The position numbers were made by a program, and so were the translations under genes. Under the pieces are notes generated by a model. The model saw nothing but the letters and a program-made list of their open reading frames with translations, did no database searches and was not told the DNA's origin. From NCBI RefSeq assembly GCF_018332695.1, contig NZ_BOQN01000139.1, positions 1 through 58,802 of the forward strand: a stretch of 58,802 bases of DNA, written 5' to 3'. This DNA is from Paractinoplanes toevensis (GTDB lineage: Bacteria > Actinomycetota > Actinomycetes > Mycobacteriales > Micromonosporaceae). This document shows, piece by piece, positions 37,106 through 46,175 of this stretch (within the stretch, counting starts at the first letter, position 1; every line of letters starts with the position of its first letter).

Positions 37106-39576
37106 TCGACGTACCGGAGCTCGCGCTCGTCGCGCTGGTCGGCATCTCCGGATCCGGCAAGTCGACGTTCGCCCGCACCCACTTCAAGCCCACCCAGGTG
37201 CTGTCCTCCGACTACTTCCGGGGGCTGGTCGCCGACGACGAGAACGACCAGTCCGCCTCGGCCGACGCCTTCGACGTGCTGCACTACGTGGCCGGCAAGC
37301 GCCTCGCGGCCGGCCGGCTCACCGTCGTCGACGCCACCAACCTCCAGCCGCACGCCCGGGCCGGGCTGGTCAAGGTCGCCCGGGAGCACGACGTGCTCCC
37401 GGTCGCGATCGTCCTCGATGTGCCCGAGTCGCTGGCCTGGGAGCGCACGCAGGGCCGCGCCGACCGCACGTTCGGCCGCCAGGTCCTCACCCGCATGCAC
37501 CGCGACCTGCGGCGCTCGCTCGGGTCGCTGGCCCGCGAGGGCTTCCGCAAGGTGCACGTGCTGCGCGGCACCGACGAGATCGCGGCCACCGAGATCCGCT
37601 ACGAGAAGCTGTTCAACGACAAGCGCGAGCTGACCGGCCCGTTCGACATCATCGGCGACGTGCACGGCTGCCATGCCGAGCTGGTGACCCTGCTCGGCAA
37701 GCTGGGCTACGACATGACCCGGCCCGACGCCGCGCACCCGGAGGGCCGCACGGCCGTCTTCGTGGGCGACCTGGTCGACCGCGGGCCCGACTCGCCGGGC
37801 GTGCTGCGCCTGGTGATGGCCATGGTCGCGGCCGGCACGGCGATCTGCGTGCCGGGCAACCACGAGCAGAAGCTGGCCCGCAAGCTGAACGGCCGCCAGG
37901 TGCAGCTCACCCACGGCCTGCCGGAGACTCTCGCGCAGCTCGCGGCGGAACCGCCGGAGTTCGTCACCGAGGTCAAGACCTTCATCGAAGGTCTGGTCAG
38001 CCATTACGTGCTGGACGGCGGCAAGCTGGTGGTCGCGCACGCCGGCCTCAAGGAGGCCTACCAGGGCCGGGCGTCCGGCCGGGTGCGCAGCTTCGCGCTC
38101 TACGGCGAGACCACCGGCGAAACCGACGAGTACGGTCTGCCGGTCCGCTACCCGTGGGCTCGCGACTACCGCGGTTCGGCCGCGGTCGTCTACGGCCACG
38201 TGCCCACCCCGCGCCCGGAGTGGATCAACAACACCATCTGCCTGGACACCGGCTGCGTCTTCGGCGGTTCACTGACCGCGCTGCGCTGGCCGACCCGGGA
38301 ACTGGTGTCGGTACCGGCGGCCCGCGAGTACTACGCCCCCGTACGCCCGCTCGCCGGCCTTTCGGCAAAGCCGGACGAGGGCCTCGACCTCGCGGACGTC
38401 ACCGGCCGGCGGCACATCGACTACGGGTACGGGCGGGTCACCGTCGACGCCGAGAACGCGGCCGCCGCCCTGGAGGTGATGAGCCGGTTCGCGCTCGACC
38501 CGGCCACCCTGGTCTGGCTGCCGCCGACGATGGCACCCTGCTCGACCTCGACCCTCGACGGCTACCTGGAGCACCCGTCGACGGCCTTCGCCGACCTGCG
38601 GGCGGCCGGGGTCGACCGGGTCGTGTGCGAGGAGAAGCACATGGGCTCCCGGGCCGTGGTCCGGGTGTCGCGCATCGGCACCGGCGACGCGATCTGGACC
38701 AGGACCGGCCGCCCGTTCTTCGGCCCCGCGCTCGACGGGCCGCTGCTGGAACGGGTCCGGGCCGCGGCCGCCGGGCTCTTCGACGACCTCGACACCGACT
38801 GGCTGCTGCTCGACTGCGAGCTGCTGCCCTGGTCGGCGAAGGCGGGCGGGCTGATCCGGGAGCACTACGCCGGGGTGGGTGCGGCCGGCCGGCACGCCCT
38901 GCCGGCGGCGCTGGAGGTGCTCGACCGGGTCGCGGCGCGCGGGCTCGACGTGTCCGCGCTGCGGGACCGGATCGAGCTGCGCTCGGCCGAGATCGACGGC
39001 TACTCGGCGGCCTACCGGGCCTACGTGCGGCCGACCGACGGCCTGACCGGCATCACGCTCGCTCCGTTCGCGGTCCTGGCGGGCGCCGGTGTCTCGTACG
39101 CCCGTAAGGACCATGGCTGGCACCTGGCGCAGGCGGACCGCCTGGTCGCGGCCGACCCGGAGATCTTCACGCCGACCCGGCGGATGATCGTGGATCTCGG
39201 TGACGCGTCGGCCGAGGCCGACGCCACCGACTGGTGGCTCTCGCTCACCGCGGCGGGTGGCGAAGGCATGGTCATCAAGCCGTACGGCGGGCCGGCGGTC
39301 ACCGACACGAAGGGCCGGCTCGTGCAGCCCGGCGTGAAGTGCCGTGGCCGGGAGTACCTGCGGATCATCTACGGTCCCGAGTACACCCGCCCGGAACAGC
39401 TGACCCGCCTGCGCAAGCGGAACCTCGGCCGCAAGCGCAGTCTCGCGCTGCGCGAACACGGGCTGGGTCTCGCCGCGCTGGATCGGCTGGCCGAGGGCGC
39501 ACCGGTGTGGCGGGTGCACGAGTTGGTCTTCGCGATCCTGGCCGCCGAGTCGGAGCCGGTCGACCCGCGCCTCTGA
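37102..39576 (+). CDS. pnkp: Polynucleotide kinase-phosphatase-ligase Pnkp
   Basis: 824 aa, three-enzyme RNA end-healing and sealing protein. Kinase: Walker A GISGSGKST at residues 14-22. Phosphatase (binuclear metallophosphoesterase): IIGDVHGCH (Asp186), VGDLVDRGPDSPG (Asp223), CVPGNHEQ (Asn253). Ligase-type adenylyltransferase: EEKHMGSRAV with the AMP-acceptor Lys512, then LLLDCELLPW and EGMVIKPYGG. With Hen1 it repairs RNAs, notably tRNAs, cut by ribotoxins. GGAGGTGA lies four bases before the ATG. The full set of motifs argues for an active enzyme. Confidence 0.97.
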   Translation: MIDVPELALVALVGISGSGKSTFARTHFKPTQVLSSDYFRGLVADDENDQSASADAFDVLHYVAGKRLAAGRLTVVDATNLQPHARAGLVKVAREHDVLPVAIVLDVPESLAWERTQGRADRTFGRQVLTRMHRDLRRSLGSLAREGFRKVHVLRGTDEIAATEIRYEKLFNDKRELTGPFDIIGDVHGCHAELVTLLGKLGYDMTRPDAAHPEGRTAVFVGDLVDRGPDSPGVLRLVMAMVAAGTAICVPGNHEQKLARKLNGRQVQLTHGLPETLAQLAAEPPEFVTEVKTFIEGLVSHYVLDGGKLVVAHAGLKEAYQGRASGRVRSFALYGETTGETDEYGLPVRYPWARDYRGSAAVVYGHVPTPRPEWINNTICLDTGCVFGGSLTALRWPTRELVSVPAAREYYAPVRPLAGLSAKPDEGLDLADVTGRRHIDYGYGRVTVDAENAAAALEVMSRFALDPATLVWLPPTMAPCSTSTLDGYLEHPSTAFADLRAAGVDRVVCEEKHMGSRAVVRVSRIGTGDAIWTRTGRPFFGPALDGPLLERVRAAAAGLFDDLDTDWLLLDCELLPWSAKAGGLIREHYAGVGAAGRHALPAALEVLDRVAARGLDVSALRDRIELRSAEIDGYSAAYRAYVRPTDGLTGITLAPFAVLAGAGVSYARKDHGWHLAQADRLVAADPEIFTPTRRMIVDLGDASAEADATDWWLSLTAAGGEGMVIKPYGGPAVTDTKGRLVQPGVKCRGREYLRIIYGPEYTRPEQLTRLRKRNLGRKRSLALREHGLGLAALDRLAEGAPVWRVHELVFAILAAESEPVDPRL

Positions 39577-39637
39577 AAGGTTTTCCACAGCTTTCATACA
39601 GGTACGAGGTGCCAGGCTGCCGGTACCCTGGCTCCTC

Positions 39638-40453
39638 GTGGACACCCATGCGCTCACCGAGCAGCTCGCCCTCAACCCGCTGGACGCCAGCGACCTGATT
39701 CACACGTTCGGGCTCATCGGCGTGATCGCGATCATGTTCGCCGAGACCGGGCTGCTGGTCGGGTTCTTCTTCCCCGGTGACTCGCTGCTGTTCCTGGCCG
39801 GCGTCGCGTCGTCCCCGGTGGCCGACTCGCTCTTCGGTGCGAACACCCGGATCTCGTTCGCCGGGCTGCTCATCGGTGCTCCGGTGGCCGCGATCCTGGG
39901 CGCGCAGCTCGGCCACTGGCTCGGCGCCCGCTACGGCCGGCGGATGTTCGACAAGCCCAACTCGCGGCTCTTCAAGACCGAGTACGTCGAGAAGGCCGAG
40001 TACTACTTCGAGAAGTTCGGCCCGGCCAAGGCCGTGGTTCTCGCCCGCTTCATCCCGATCGTCCGCACGTTCCTCAACCCGGTCGCCGGCACCCTCGGCA
40101 TGCCGGCGAAGAAGTTCTTCATCTGGAACGTGGTCGGCGCCGTCCTCTGGACCGACGGCATCCTGCTCATCGGCCACCTGCTGGCCCAGCAGATCTTCGA
40201 CTGGACCGACGGCAAGATCGACCACTACATCCTGCCGGTGGTCGCGTTGATCGTGCTGATCTCACTGCTGCCGATCATCATCGAGGTCCTGCGCGAACGG
40301 AAGCACAAGAAGAATGGCACCGGCACCGACTCGGTCGAGCCGGCGCAGGCGATCGGCGTGGTGGCGGCGGCCAGCATCGCCGGCCTGGTCGACGCGGTCC
40401 GCGACGACGAGGACGACGAGCCGCGCACCCCGCGGTCACACCGCAGGCACTGA
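39638..40453 (+). CDS. DedA/VTT family membrane protein
   Basis: 271 aa, GTG start. About five membrane segments; the family motif is ARFIPIVRTFLNPVAGTLGM (R-x-x-P-x-x-R-T ... G), preceded by FFPGDSLLFLAGV with the membrane-embedded acidic residue. DedA proteins are thought to flip lipids such as undecaprenyl phosphate and to depend on the proton motive force. A charged C-terminal extension (about residues 225-271) is cytoplasmic. A strong terminator follows immediately. Confidence 0.92.
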   Translation: MDTHALTEQLALNPLDASDLIHTFGLIGVIAIMFAETGLLVGFFFPGDSLLFLAGVASSPVADSLFGANTRISFAGLLIGAPVAAILGAQLGHWLGARYGRRMFDKPNSRLFKTEYVEKAEYYFEKFGPAKAVVLARFIPIVRTFLNPVAGTLGMPAKKFFIWNVVGAVLWTDGILLIGHLLAQQIFDWTDGKIDHYILPVVALIVLISLLPIIIEVLRERKHKKNGTGTDSVEPAQAIGVVAAASIAGLVDAVRDDEDDEPRTPRSHRRH

Positions 40454-40464
40454 GGACCCACGAA

Positions 40465-40492
40465 AAAGGCCGGCCCGATCGGGCCGGCCTTT
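40465..40492. terminator. Bidirectional Rho-independent terminator
   Basis: A perfect 28-bp palindrome (arms AAAGGCCGGCCCGA) between dedA and the convergent aldolase-family gene, with A/T runs on both ends. Confidence 0.85.
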
Positions 40493-40502
40493 CTGCTGCT
40501 TA

Positions 40503-41177
40503 CTAGACGGAGATTGCGGCGGAGCCGGACAGGCGGTCCAGGAACTCCTCGGGGCAATCGCGCAGGTTTTCCAGCCGGCCGGCCGCAAGCGCGCGATAGG
40601 TCAACTGGGCGGCCTCTTCGAGGTTGCGGGCCCGCTTGTGGGCCAGCTCGACCGAGTCGCCCATCACGACGCAGCCGTGGTGGCTGAGCACCAGGCAGTC
40701 GGTGCCGTCGGCGGCCATGGCCGCGGTCAGCGCCGCGACCTCGGGACCACCGGGCAGGCGGAACGGCACCGTCGAGACACGCCGCAGGTAGTAGGCGTGG
40801 TCGGTGGTGACGATGCGGATGTGCTCGCCCAACGCGTCGAGCAGCAGAGCGGTCTGCGGGTGCAGATGCACGACGGCGTTGACGTCCGGACGTGCACGAT
40901 AAAGCGCCAGGTGCAACGCCAGCTCGCTGGTCGGCTCGAGTCGCGGCGTCGGCAGGTCGCCGATCGTCGCGGGCCCGCCGTCCTCAACCCGCACGGCCGC
41001 AAACGAGCTGCGGCTGAGCCGGTCGAGCCAGGAACCGCCGGCAGTCACCCAGATGGCGTCCTCGTCGGGAATCCGTGCGGACACGTTGCCGCCCGAGCCG
41101 ACCACCAGGCCGGCTTGGACCACGTCGTAGCCCACATGCGCGAGTTGGTCACGCAGGTCACCCGGAACGTAGTTCAC
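40503..41177 (-). CDS. Class II aldolase/adducin family protein
   Basis: 224 aa. GLVVGSGGNVSAR is the phosphate-binding start of the fold; AVVHLHPQTALLLDA and LSHHGCVVMGDSVELAHKRA carry the zinc histidines, with a catalytic acid in PTSELALHLALY. Relatives include L-fuculose-phosphate and L-ribulose-phosphate aldolase/epimerase, and MtnB. The sugar substrate cannot be decided. The GTG start has GAGGAG six bases upstream. Confidence 0.9.
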   Translation of the reverse strand: MNYVPGDLRDQLAHVGYDVVQAGLVVGSGGNVSARIPDEDAIWVTAGGSWLDRLSRSSFAAVRVEDGGPATIGDLPTPRLEPTSELALHLALYRARPDVNAVVHLHPQTALLLDALGEHIRIVTTDHAYYLRRVSTVPFRLPGGPEVAALTAAMAADGTDCLVLSHHGCVVMGDSVELAHKRARNLEEAAQLTYRALAAGRLENLRDCPEEFLDRLSGSAAISV

Positions 41178-41225
41178 CCATTACTCCTCGGGTCCGGGGG
41201 GTGGACTGGAGGGAGGGGACTTCAG

Positions 41226-41259
41226 CCTGGCGCCACGCCCCCATGACGGTGACGCCAGG
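41226..41259 (-). terminator. Probable terminator after the ArsR gene
   Basis: Arms CCTGGCGcCAC and GTGaCGCCAGG pair with one mismatch around a 12-nt loop, 18 bp beyond the ArsR stop. Confidence 0.45.
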
Positions 41260-41276
41260 CGTTTCCGCCTTGCTAC

Positions 41277-41654
41277 TTAGCGGGCCTTCTTGGTCGCCCG
41301 CTTACGGGGCGGCGTCAGAAGGTCGGCGATGGTCGCGATGGCGGTCGGCACGAGCCGGTAGTAAGCCCACACGCCTCGCTTCTCGCGCTCAAGGAGGCCG
41401 GCCTCCGTCAGGATCCGCAGATGGTGGCTCACGGTCGGCTGCGAAAGGCCCAGGGGGGCCGTCAGGTCGCAGACGCACGCTTCGCCGTCCGTTGCGGACT
41501 GGATGAGGCTCAGCAGCCGCAGCCGGGCCGGGTCGGCGAGTGCCTTCAGCACTCCCGCGAGCCGCTCGGCGTCGGCACGTTCAATTGGCTCGCCGGCAAG
41601 CGGCGAGATCTGAGGCATTGTCATTTCCGCCAACGCAGTTCCCACGATCTCCAT
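41277..41654 (-). CDS. ArsR/SmtB family metal-type regulator
   Basis: 125 aa. ALADPARLRLLSLIQSATDG, EACVCDLTAPLGLSQPTVSH, HLRILTEAGLLEREKRGVWA is a classical ArsR winged helix. The CVCDL motif is the alpha-3 cysteine site that binds arsenite, cadmium or similar thiophilic metals and releases DNA. No resistance gene is adjacent, so its target is elsewhere or is itself. The GTG/ATG start is uncertain: MTMPQISP ten codons later is an alternative. Confidence 0.88.
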   Translation of the reverse strand: MEIVGTALAEMTMPQISPLAGEPIERADAERLAGVLKALADPARLRLLSLIQSATDGEACVCDLTAPLGLSQPTVSHHLRILTEAGLLEREKRGVWAYYRLVPTAIATIADLLTPPRKRATKKAR

Positions 41655-41711
41655 CCTTCCACCAACTGCATCGATTCTCCTGCATGTGCGCAGGAACGAA
41701 CCGGCTAACTT

Positions 41712-42107
41712 TCAGGCCGTAAGGCCGATATCGATCACCTTCTCGGTTGACCGCAGGACGTCCGGCAGCCCGTCCTTACGATCGACCCTTTCCGGCGTAC
41801 CGACTTCGGTCTCTGCCTCCTGCAACGCCTCAGCCGCCGTCTGGTCGCTGCCAGTGCGTGTCGGGCTCTCGATCCCCGCCCCCAGGGTGAGGAGCCCCAC
41901 ATTGTCAATTCGTCGATCTGTTTCGGGTCGCTGATCCGTACTTGTTGAGGCGGTTACCCACCTCGTTGTCGCCATCTCGCCACGCTGCGCGATCTCTCGG
42001 CCGAGGCGGCTCGGCGCGAGAACTACACGACCCGATGAAAGCACGGCACCACGCTCCGCGACGGACAATTCAGTGATGAATTTACGCAGGTCGTAGCGTG
42101 CTTCCAT
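41712..42107 (-). CDS. Hypothetical protein in a lower-GC patch
   Basis: 131 aa from ATG 42107 (MEARYDLRKFITELSVAERG). Third-position GC looks clearly lower than in the neighbouring genes, which suggests recent acquisition or a non-genic frame. No family recognised; the C-terminal half is acidic (AAEALQEAETEVGTPERVDR). A TACGCT -10-like element sits eight bases before the ATG, compatible with a leaderless message, but there is no ribosome binding site. I give it modest confidence. Confidence 0.4.
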   Translation of the reverse strand: MEARYDLRKFITELSVAERGAVLSSGRVVLAPSRLGREIAQRGEMATTRWVTASTSTDQRPETDRRIDNVGLLTLGAGIESPTRTGSDQTAAEALQEAETEVGTPERVDRKDGLPDVLRSTEKVIDIGLTA

Positions 42108-42488
42108 GCATCGAGCGTACTTGCTGGAACGAAACTCGTACCTTTCGCCCCGGCGGGGCGGAAGGGAACTATTGACGCACAGCATTGGGCTGATCTGAAA
42201 ATAAACTTAACAGTTACGCTAGTCCCTTTCGCCCCATCCCGGAGGCATCGACGCAGCTCAAAGCGCCTATGTCCACCGTCACATGACCGAGGGCCGACAG
42301 ATCACCCGGTCGTGGCGCTGGGAAGGTCCTGTGAATCGCGCGAACGGACGTTTACCCATCCAGCGAAAAACACCCTCCGACCGGTTGGCGGACAACCAAC
42401 CGGACAGCCGATAGAGGGACATCACCGAAGGACAAAGCTACCCGTTCGGGTGACGCACGGCGGTCGATACGAGACACCGTGTGACCAG
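42108..42488. other. Intergenic lower-GC region
   Basis: About 380 bp without a convincing gene. It contains two CCCTTTCGCCCC-like words near 42137-42155 and 42224-42236. A 43-codon frame at 42283-42414 (MTEGRQITRSWRWEGP) has no ribosome binding site and is not annotated. Confidence 0.4.
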
Positions 42489-44864
42489 TTACTCCGCCGG
42501 CCGGGCCCAGTAGTCGTCGTCGCTCCTGGTAGCTCCCGTGGACTTCGCACGCCCCGCCGAGGCCTCCGGAACGATATCCGCTCCCTCCGCCACCGAACTA
42601 GCCGCCGGTGCCTCCCCGGCCGACGCCCCACCCGAGCGATCCGCAAAAGAGGAACTTGAATCGCTCTCAGCCGACACGCCATCCGGCTGCGCAGAGGTGC
42701 CCGCAGCCCCCTGAGATGCAGATACTTCGGCGGCGGGTCCCGCGGCCCCAGCGCCGGACGCAGATCCCTGAGACGCAGGCCCATCGGCTCCAGCTCCCTG
42801 AGACGCCAGCCCCTTAGACCTCGGTCCTTGAGCCGCTTCAGGTCCGTGGGACGCCGCAGGCCGCTGGGTGGCCGCAGGCGAAACCGGCGCCGCAGGCCCC
42901 TGCGTAGCCGCAGCCGATTCGGACGCCGCAGGTCCCTGGGTAGCCGCAGCCGATTCGGACGCCGCAGGCTGCTGGGTAGCCGCAGCCGATTCGGACGCCG
43001 CAGGTCCCTGGGTAGCCGCAGGCGAATCCGACGCCGCGTCCGCTCCGGCGCCCCCGGCAGCGAGGCTTTGCGGCGCTGCGGGTGGCTGAGGGGCCGCAGG
43101 CGGCCCCCAGACAGCCGCTTGGTTGGCGTCGGGCGGCGTTACCGGCGGGTAGCCGGGTCCTGCCGGATATCCCGGGCCGTAAGCGGTCGGCTGGCCCGGA
43201 TAGGGCGGGAAGCCCGGCACCGGCTGGCCAGGCTGTGACGAAGCCCACGGGCTGGGCTGACCTGGATAGGGAGGAACGCCCGGACCCGGCCCACCGGCAT
43301 AGGGCGAGACGCCCGGGGCCGGCTGACCGGCGTGAGGCGAGACGCCCGGGCCCGGCTGACCGGCGTGAGGCGAGACGCCCGGACCCGGCTGACCGGCGTG
43401 AGGCGAGACGCCCGGACCCGGCTGGCCTGGATGGGGCGAAGCGCCGGGCTGACCAGCGAAGGGCGCGGGCTGGCCAGGGTAGGGCGGAAGGCCAGGCGCG
43501 GGCTGGCCCGGCCAACCCTGCGGCGCGGACGGATCGGCATAGCCCGGCGGCAACGGCGGGATCGCACCCGTCGCCGGCGGCGCCGAGGCCGGGCCGAAGT
43601 CAGGACTGGCAGGCACCGGCGCGGTGGCGCCTGTCGCGGACGGCGCAGGGGCCGGAACATAGTCAGGGCCGCCAGGCACTGACGACGCCGGGTCGTCGCC
43701 GGAACCCGCAGGCACCGTCGGAACCGCACCCGTCGCCGGCGGAGCCGAGGCCGGGCCGTAGTCAGGGCTGCCGGGCAACGCCGGGAACGCCCCGGGCGCG
43801 GACGCCGGCCGGTAGTTCTGCGCGGAAGGCGGACCGTAGCCCTGAGCGGGAGGCGGACCGTAACCCTGAGGAGGTGTCGGACCGTAACCCGGGGGAGGCG
43901 GGCCGTAGCCCTGAGCGGCAGCCGGGCCGTAGCCCGTAGCGGGCTGACCGTAGCCCTGAGCGGCAGCCGAACCGTGGCCCGTAGCGGGCGGGCCGTAGCC
44001 CGGAGCAGGCGGACCGTAGCCCTGAGCGGGAGGCGGGCCGTAGCCCGGAGCGGGCGCCGGCGCGTACCCCTGGCCGGGTGGCAGCGATGGCGCCGGACCG
44101 AAGCCGCTGGGCGCGGGCGGGGCGGACGCCGGGCCGTACCAGCCGGCGGCCGGCGGTGCCGAGGCCGGGCCGAACGCACCCAGTGCCGGTGGGGCCGACG
44201 CCGGGCCGTATCCCTGCGGCGCGTAGCTCAGCGGGCCGGGGTAGGGGACGCCGTACTGCGGGAACGTCTCGGGTGTCGGGTCGGCCGCCGCGGCCCGGCG
44301 GAAGAAGACCTTCGGTGCGGCCAGGATCAGGATCGCCACCAGGACGTAGGCCAGGACCTGCGCTACCGAGACGGAGATGTTCATGCCGAGCCAGCCGCTG
44401 GGGTACGCATCGGTGAGCTGCTGACCGACCGACAAGGGTGCCGTGTCGCCGCCCCGCTGGACGCCGACCGCGATCAGGCTGCCGAGGCCGGCGACCGCGC
44501 CGATGGCGCAGACCACGAGCGTGGCGGTCCGGGCCACGTTGCTGCCCCGGCGTAGCGCTATGCCGAGCACCACGAACAGCGCGAACACGATCACCGCCAA
44601 GGCCAGGGCGACGGCCGCGCCGAGCCAGACGATCGCGACGTACGCGTCCGGGTCGACGCTGCTGCGGAACTGCTGCATCGCGCCGTCGGCCACGTCGCGG
44701 AACCGGCTGATCGTGCCGGGCACCACCGCCATGGTCGCGATCGCGTAGATCAGCCCGACCCCGGCCATCGCCCAGAGCAGCAGGGCGGCGGCCGACACCA
44801 CCGGCGGACGCCCCGCAGGTGACGGCGGGGCGACAGCAGGCGGCAGCAGAGTTGGGTATGACAT
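42489..44864 (-). CDS. Four-TM membrane protein with very long Pro/Ala/Gly-rich repeat tail
   Basis: 791 aa. Residues 1 to about 190 hold four membrane helices (SAAALLLWAMAGVGLIYAIA; VWLGAAVALALAVIVFALFV; LVVCAIGAVAGLGSLIAVGV; VLAYVLVAILILAAPKVFF). The other 600 residues are a cytoplasmic repeat region: YGP(A/P)-type repeats (about 43740-44230), an 11-residue repeat GQPGPGVSPHA (33-bp unit, about 43300-43440) and a 12-residue repeat SESAAATQGPAA (36-bp unit, about 42880-43030). The final residues are charged. It lies 51 bp downstream of a paralogue with the same plan. Function unknown; tail length may vary between strains. Confidence 0.75.
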   Translation of the reverse strand: MSYPTLLPPAVAPPSPAGRPPVVSAAALLLWAMAGVGLIYAIATMAVVPGTISRFRDVADGAMQQFRSSVDPDAYVAIVWLGAAVALALAVIVFALFVVLGIALRRGSNVARTATLVVCAIGAVAGLGSLIAVGVQRGGDTAPLSVGQQLTDAYPSGWLGMNISVSVAQVLAYVLVAILILAAPKVFFRRAAAADPTPETFPQYGVPYPGPLSYAPQGYGPASAPPALGAFGPASAPPAAGWYGPASAPPAPSGFGPAPSLPPGQGYAPAPAPGYGPPPAQGYGPPAPGYGPPATGHGSAAAQGYGQPATGYGPAAAQGYGPPPPGYGPTPPQGYGPPPAQGYGPPSAQNYRPASAPGAFPALPGSPDYGPASAPPATGAVPTVPAGSGDDPASSVPGGPDYVPAPAPSATGATAPVPASPDFGPASAPPATGAIPPLPPGYADPSAPQGWPGQPAPGLPPYPGQPAPFAGQPGASPHPGQPGPGVSPHAGQPGPGVSPHAGQPGPGVSPHAGQPAPGVSPYAGGPGPGVPPYPGQPSPWASSQPGQPVPGFPPYPGQPTAYGPGYPAGPGYPPVTPPDANQAAVWGPPAAPQPPAAPQSLAAGGAGADAASDSPAATQGPAASESAAATQQPAASESAAATQGPAASESAAATQGPAAPVSPAATQRPAASHGPEAAQGPRSKGLASQGAGADGPASQGSASGAGAAGPAAEVSASQGAAGTSAQPDGVSAESDSSSSFADRSGGASAGEAPAASSVAEGADIVPEASAGRAKSTGATRSDDDYWARPAE

Positions 44865-44915
44865 CGACGACTCCCCACGGTGATCCGTTGGCCCGAACCT
44901 ACCGTGCGGGCTGGA

Positions 44916-45827
44916 TCAGGACCGGTCGGTGGGCGGATTGGGTGGCTGGTCGCCCCACGGGTTCGGGTTCGCCGGCGGCGTTCCCTGGCCGGGCGCGGGC
45001 GGCGACTGCTGCCCCGGGCCCGGCTGCCCGGGATAGGGCGGCTGGTCGGGGGGCTGCTGGCCCGGATAGGGCGGCTGGTGGGGTGGTGGCTGCTGGCCGG
45101 GGTAGGGCGGCTGGTCGGGCGCCTGCTGGCCGGGGTAGGACGGAAGGCCGGGCGCCGGCTGGCCGGGCTGACCCCAGGGGGCGGCCGGCGGCGGGTAGGC
45201 GGGGGGCTGGCCGGGGTACGGCGGGTAGGCCTGCCCGGGTTGGCCCCACTGGTCGGCGGCCGGCTGCTTGCGGAAGAACTCGTTCGACTTCGGCAGCGCC
45301 AGCAGGATGATCACGGCGAGCAGGGCGATCAGCACGATCACGGTGATCGTCGTGCCGACCGGGGTGAACCAGGACGGCAGGGCCTCGTCGAGGCGCCGCT
45401 GCACTTCCTCGGGGGTCGGGCCGCCGGCCGTGTCGGCGCTGGTCTCGAGCGAGCCGGAGATGCTGCTGCTGCCCAGGCCGGCGCCGACGCAGCAGAGTGC
45501 GATGCCGCCGAACACCCAGGTGAGGATGCGGGCCCAGTTCTTGCCGCGGCTGTCGAAGGCGCCCAGGACCGCGAAGAGGGCCCCGAGCAGCAGGTTGACG
45601 ACGGCGCCCCCGGCGTAGAACGCGGTGATGATCGTGTCGGCGCTGTCCGAAAGTGTGGTGTCGGCGTAGACGTCCGAGATGGCGTCGGTGACCGGGCCGA
45701 GCGTGGCGAACGTGAGGATCGCGTTGATGATTTCCAGGGCGGCCACCGCATACAGAAGGTAGGTCGCAGCGCTCACGGTGCCGGGTCTGACCCGGGGGGC
45801 GGGTGTGGCGAAGCTGGGAACGGTCAC
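44916..45827 (-). CDS. Four-TM membrane protein with Pro/Gln-rich tail
   Basis: 303 aa from GTG 45827 (VTVPSFATPAPRVRPGTV), with GGGGGA a few bases before. Four hydrophobic segments lie in residues 20-200 (ATYLLYAVAALEIINAILTF; GGAVVNLLLGALFAVLGAFD; ILTWVFGGIALCCVGAGLG; ITVIVLIALLAVIILLALP). The 100-residue tail repeats PPYPGQQ. Topology and the helix-4 ending (ILLALPKSNEFFRK versus ILAAPKVFFRR in the next gene) indicate that this and the 791-aa protein are paralogues produced by duplication. Tail repeats of PYPGQ kind are frequent in actinobacterial DUF4190/DUF4064-like proteins. Confidence 0.75.
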   Translation of the reverse strand: MTVPSFATPAPRVRPGTVSAATYLLYAVAALEIINAILTFATLGPVTDAISDVYADTTLSDSADTIITAFYAGGAVVNLLLGALFAVLGAFDSRGKNWARILTWVFGGIALCCVGAGLGSSSISGSLETSADTAGGPTPEEVQRRLDEALPSWFTPVGTTITVIVLIALLAVIILLALPKSNEFFRKQPAADQWGQPGQAYPPYPGQPPAYPPPAAPWGQPGQPAPGLPSYPGQQAPDQPPYPGQQPPPHQPPYPGQQPPDQPPYPGQPGPGQQSPPAPGQGTPPANPNPWGDQPPNPPTDRS

Positions 45828-46175
45828 GAATCCCCCAATCTTGATCCAAACCCACGGTATCGGTACGGGTCCACATTCGCGACCGCGCTGCGCGCCCAGT
45901 GACGCTGTGGCAACATCGGGCGACGATGGCCGAAATATCCGGAAATAGGTCGCTCGATCAGGGGGCGACATGGGGCGATCGCGGCCCCTACACTTCCATC
46001 CGTGGCGCCGACCTGGCAGCAGAGACCTCCGGCGACGCCACCTGCCCGCACGAGTCGCCCGCCCCGCAAACAGAGTTCCGGGGCCGAGGCAGACCGCAGC
46101 CGGGCACCCTTCCCATTACGCCGGCCGCGTGACCACACCGCGGCTGCCCCAGACTTAAGGACCGGTGAGTCCCAC
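45828..46175. promoter_or_regulatory. Divergent promoter region
   Basis: About 350 bp between the membrane protein and the small protein at 46176. GCGACA (45966-45971), an 18-bp spacer and TACACT form a plausible plus-strand promoter. The stretch from GTG 46002 is in frame with the small protein, so an N-terminally extended 116-aa form from a leaderless message cannot be excluded, but its Pro/Arg-rich translation looks like a leader region rather than protein. Confidence 0.4.

Noticed and set aside
42283..42414. 43-codon plus-strand frame MTEGRQITRSWRWEGP
   Set aside because: No ribosome binding site or promoter-like element in position and no recognisable family; could be revisited if conserved.
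43300..43440. Regular 33-bp repeats considered as a CRISPR array
   Set aside because: The repeats are contiguous without variable spacers, stay in frame and encode GQPGPGVSPHA units of a protein tail.
46002..46175. N-terminal extension of the 58-aa protein from GTG 46002
   Set aside because: A promoter-like element fits, but the translation is Pro/Arg-rich leader-like sequence and the internal ATG has a ribosome binding site.
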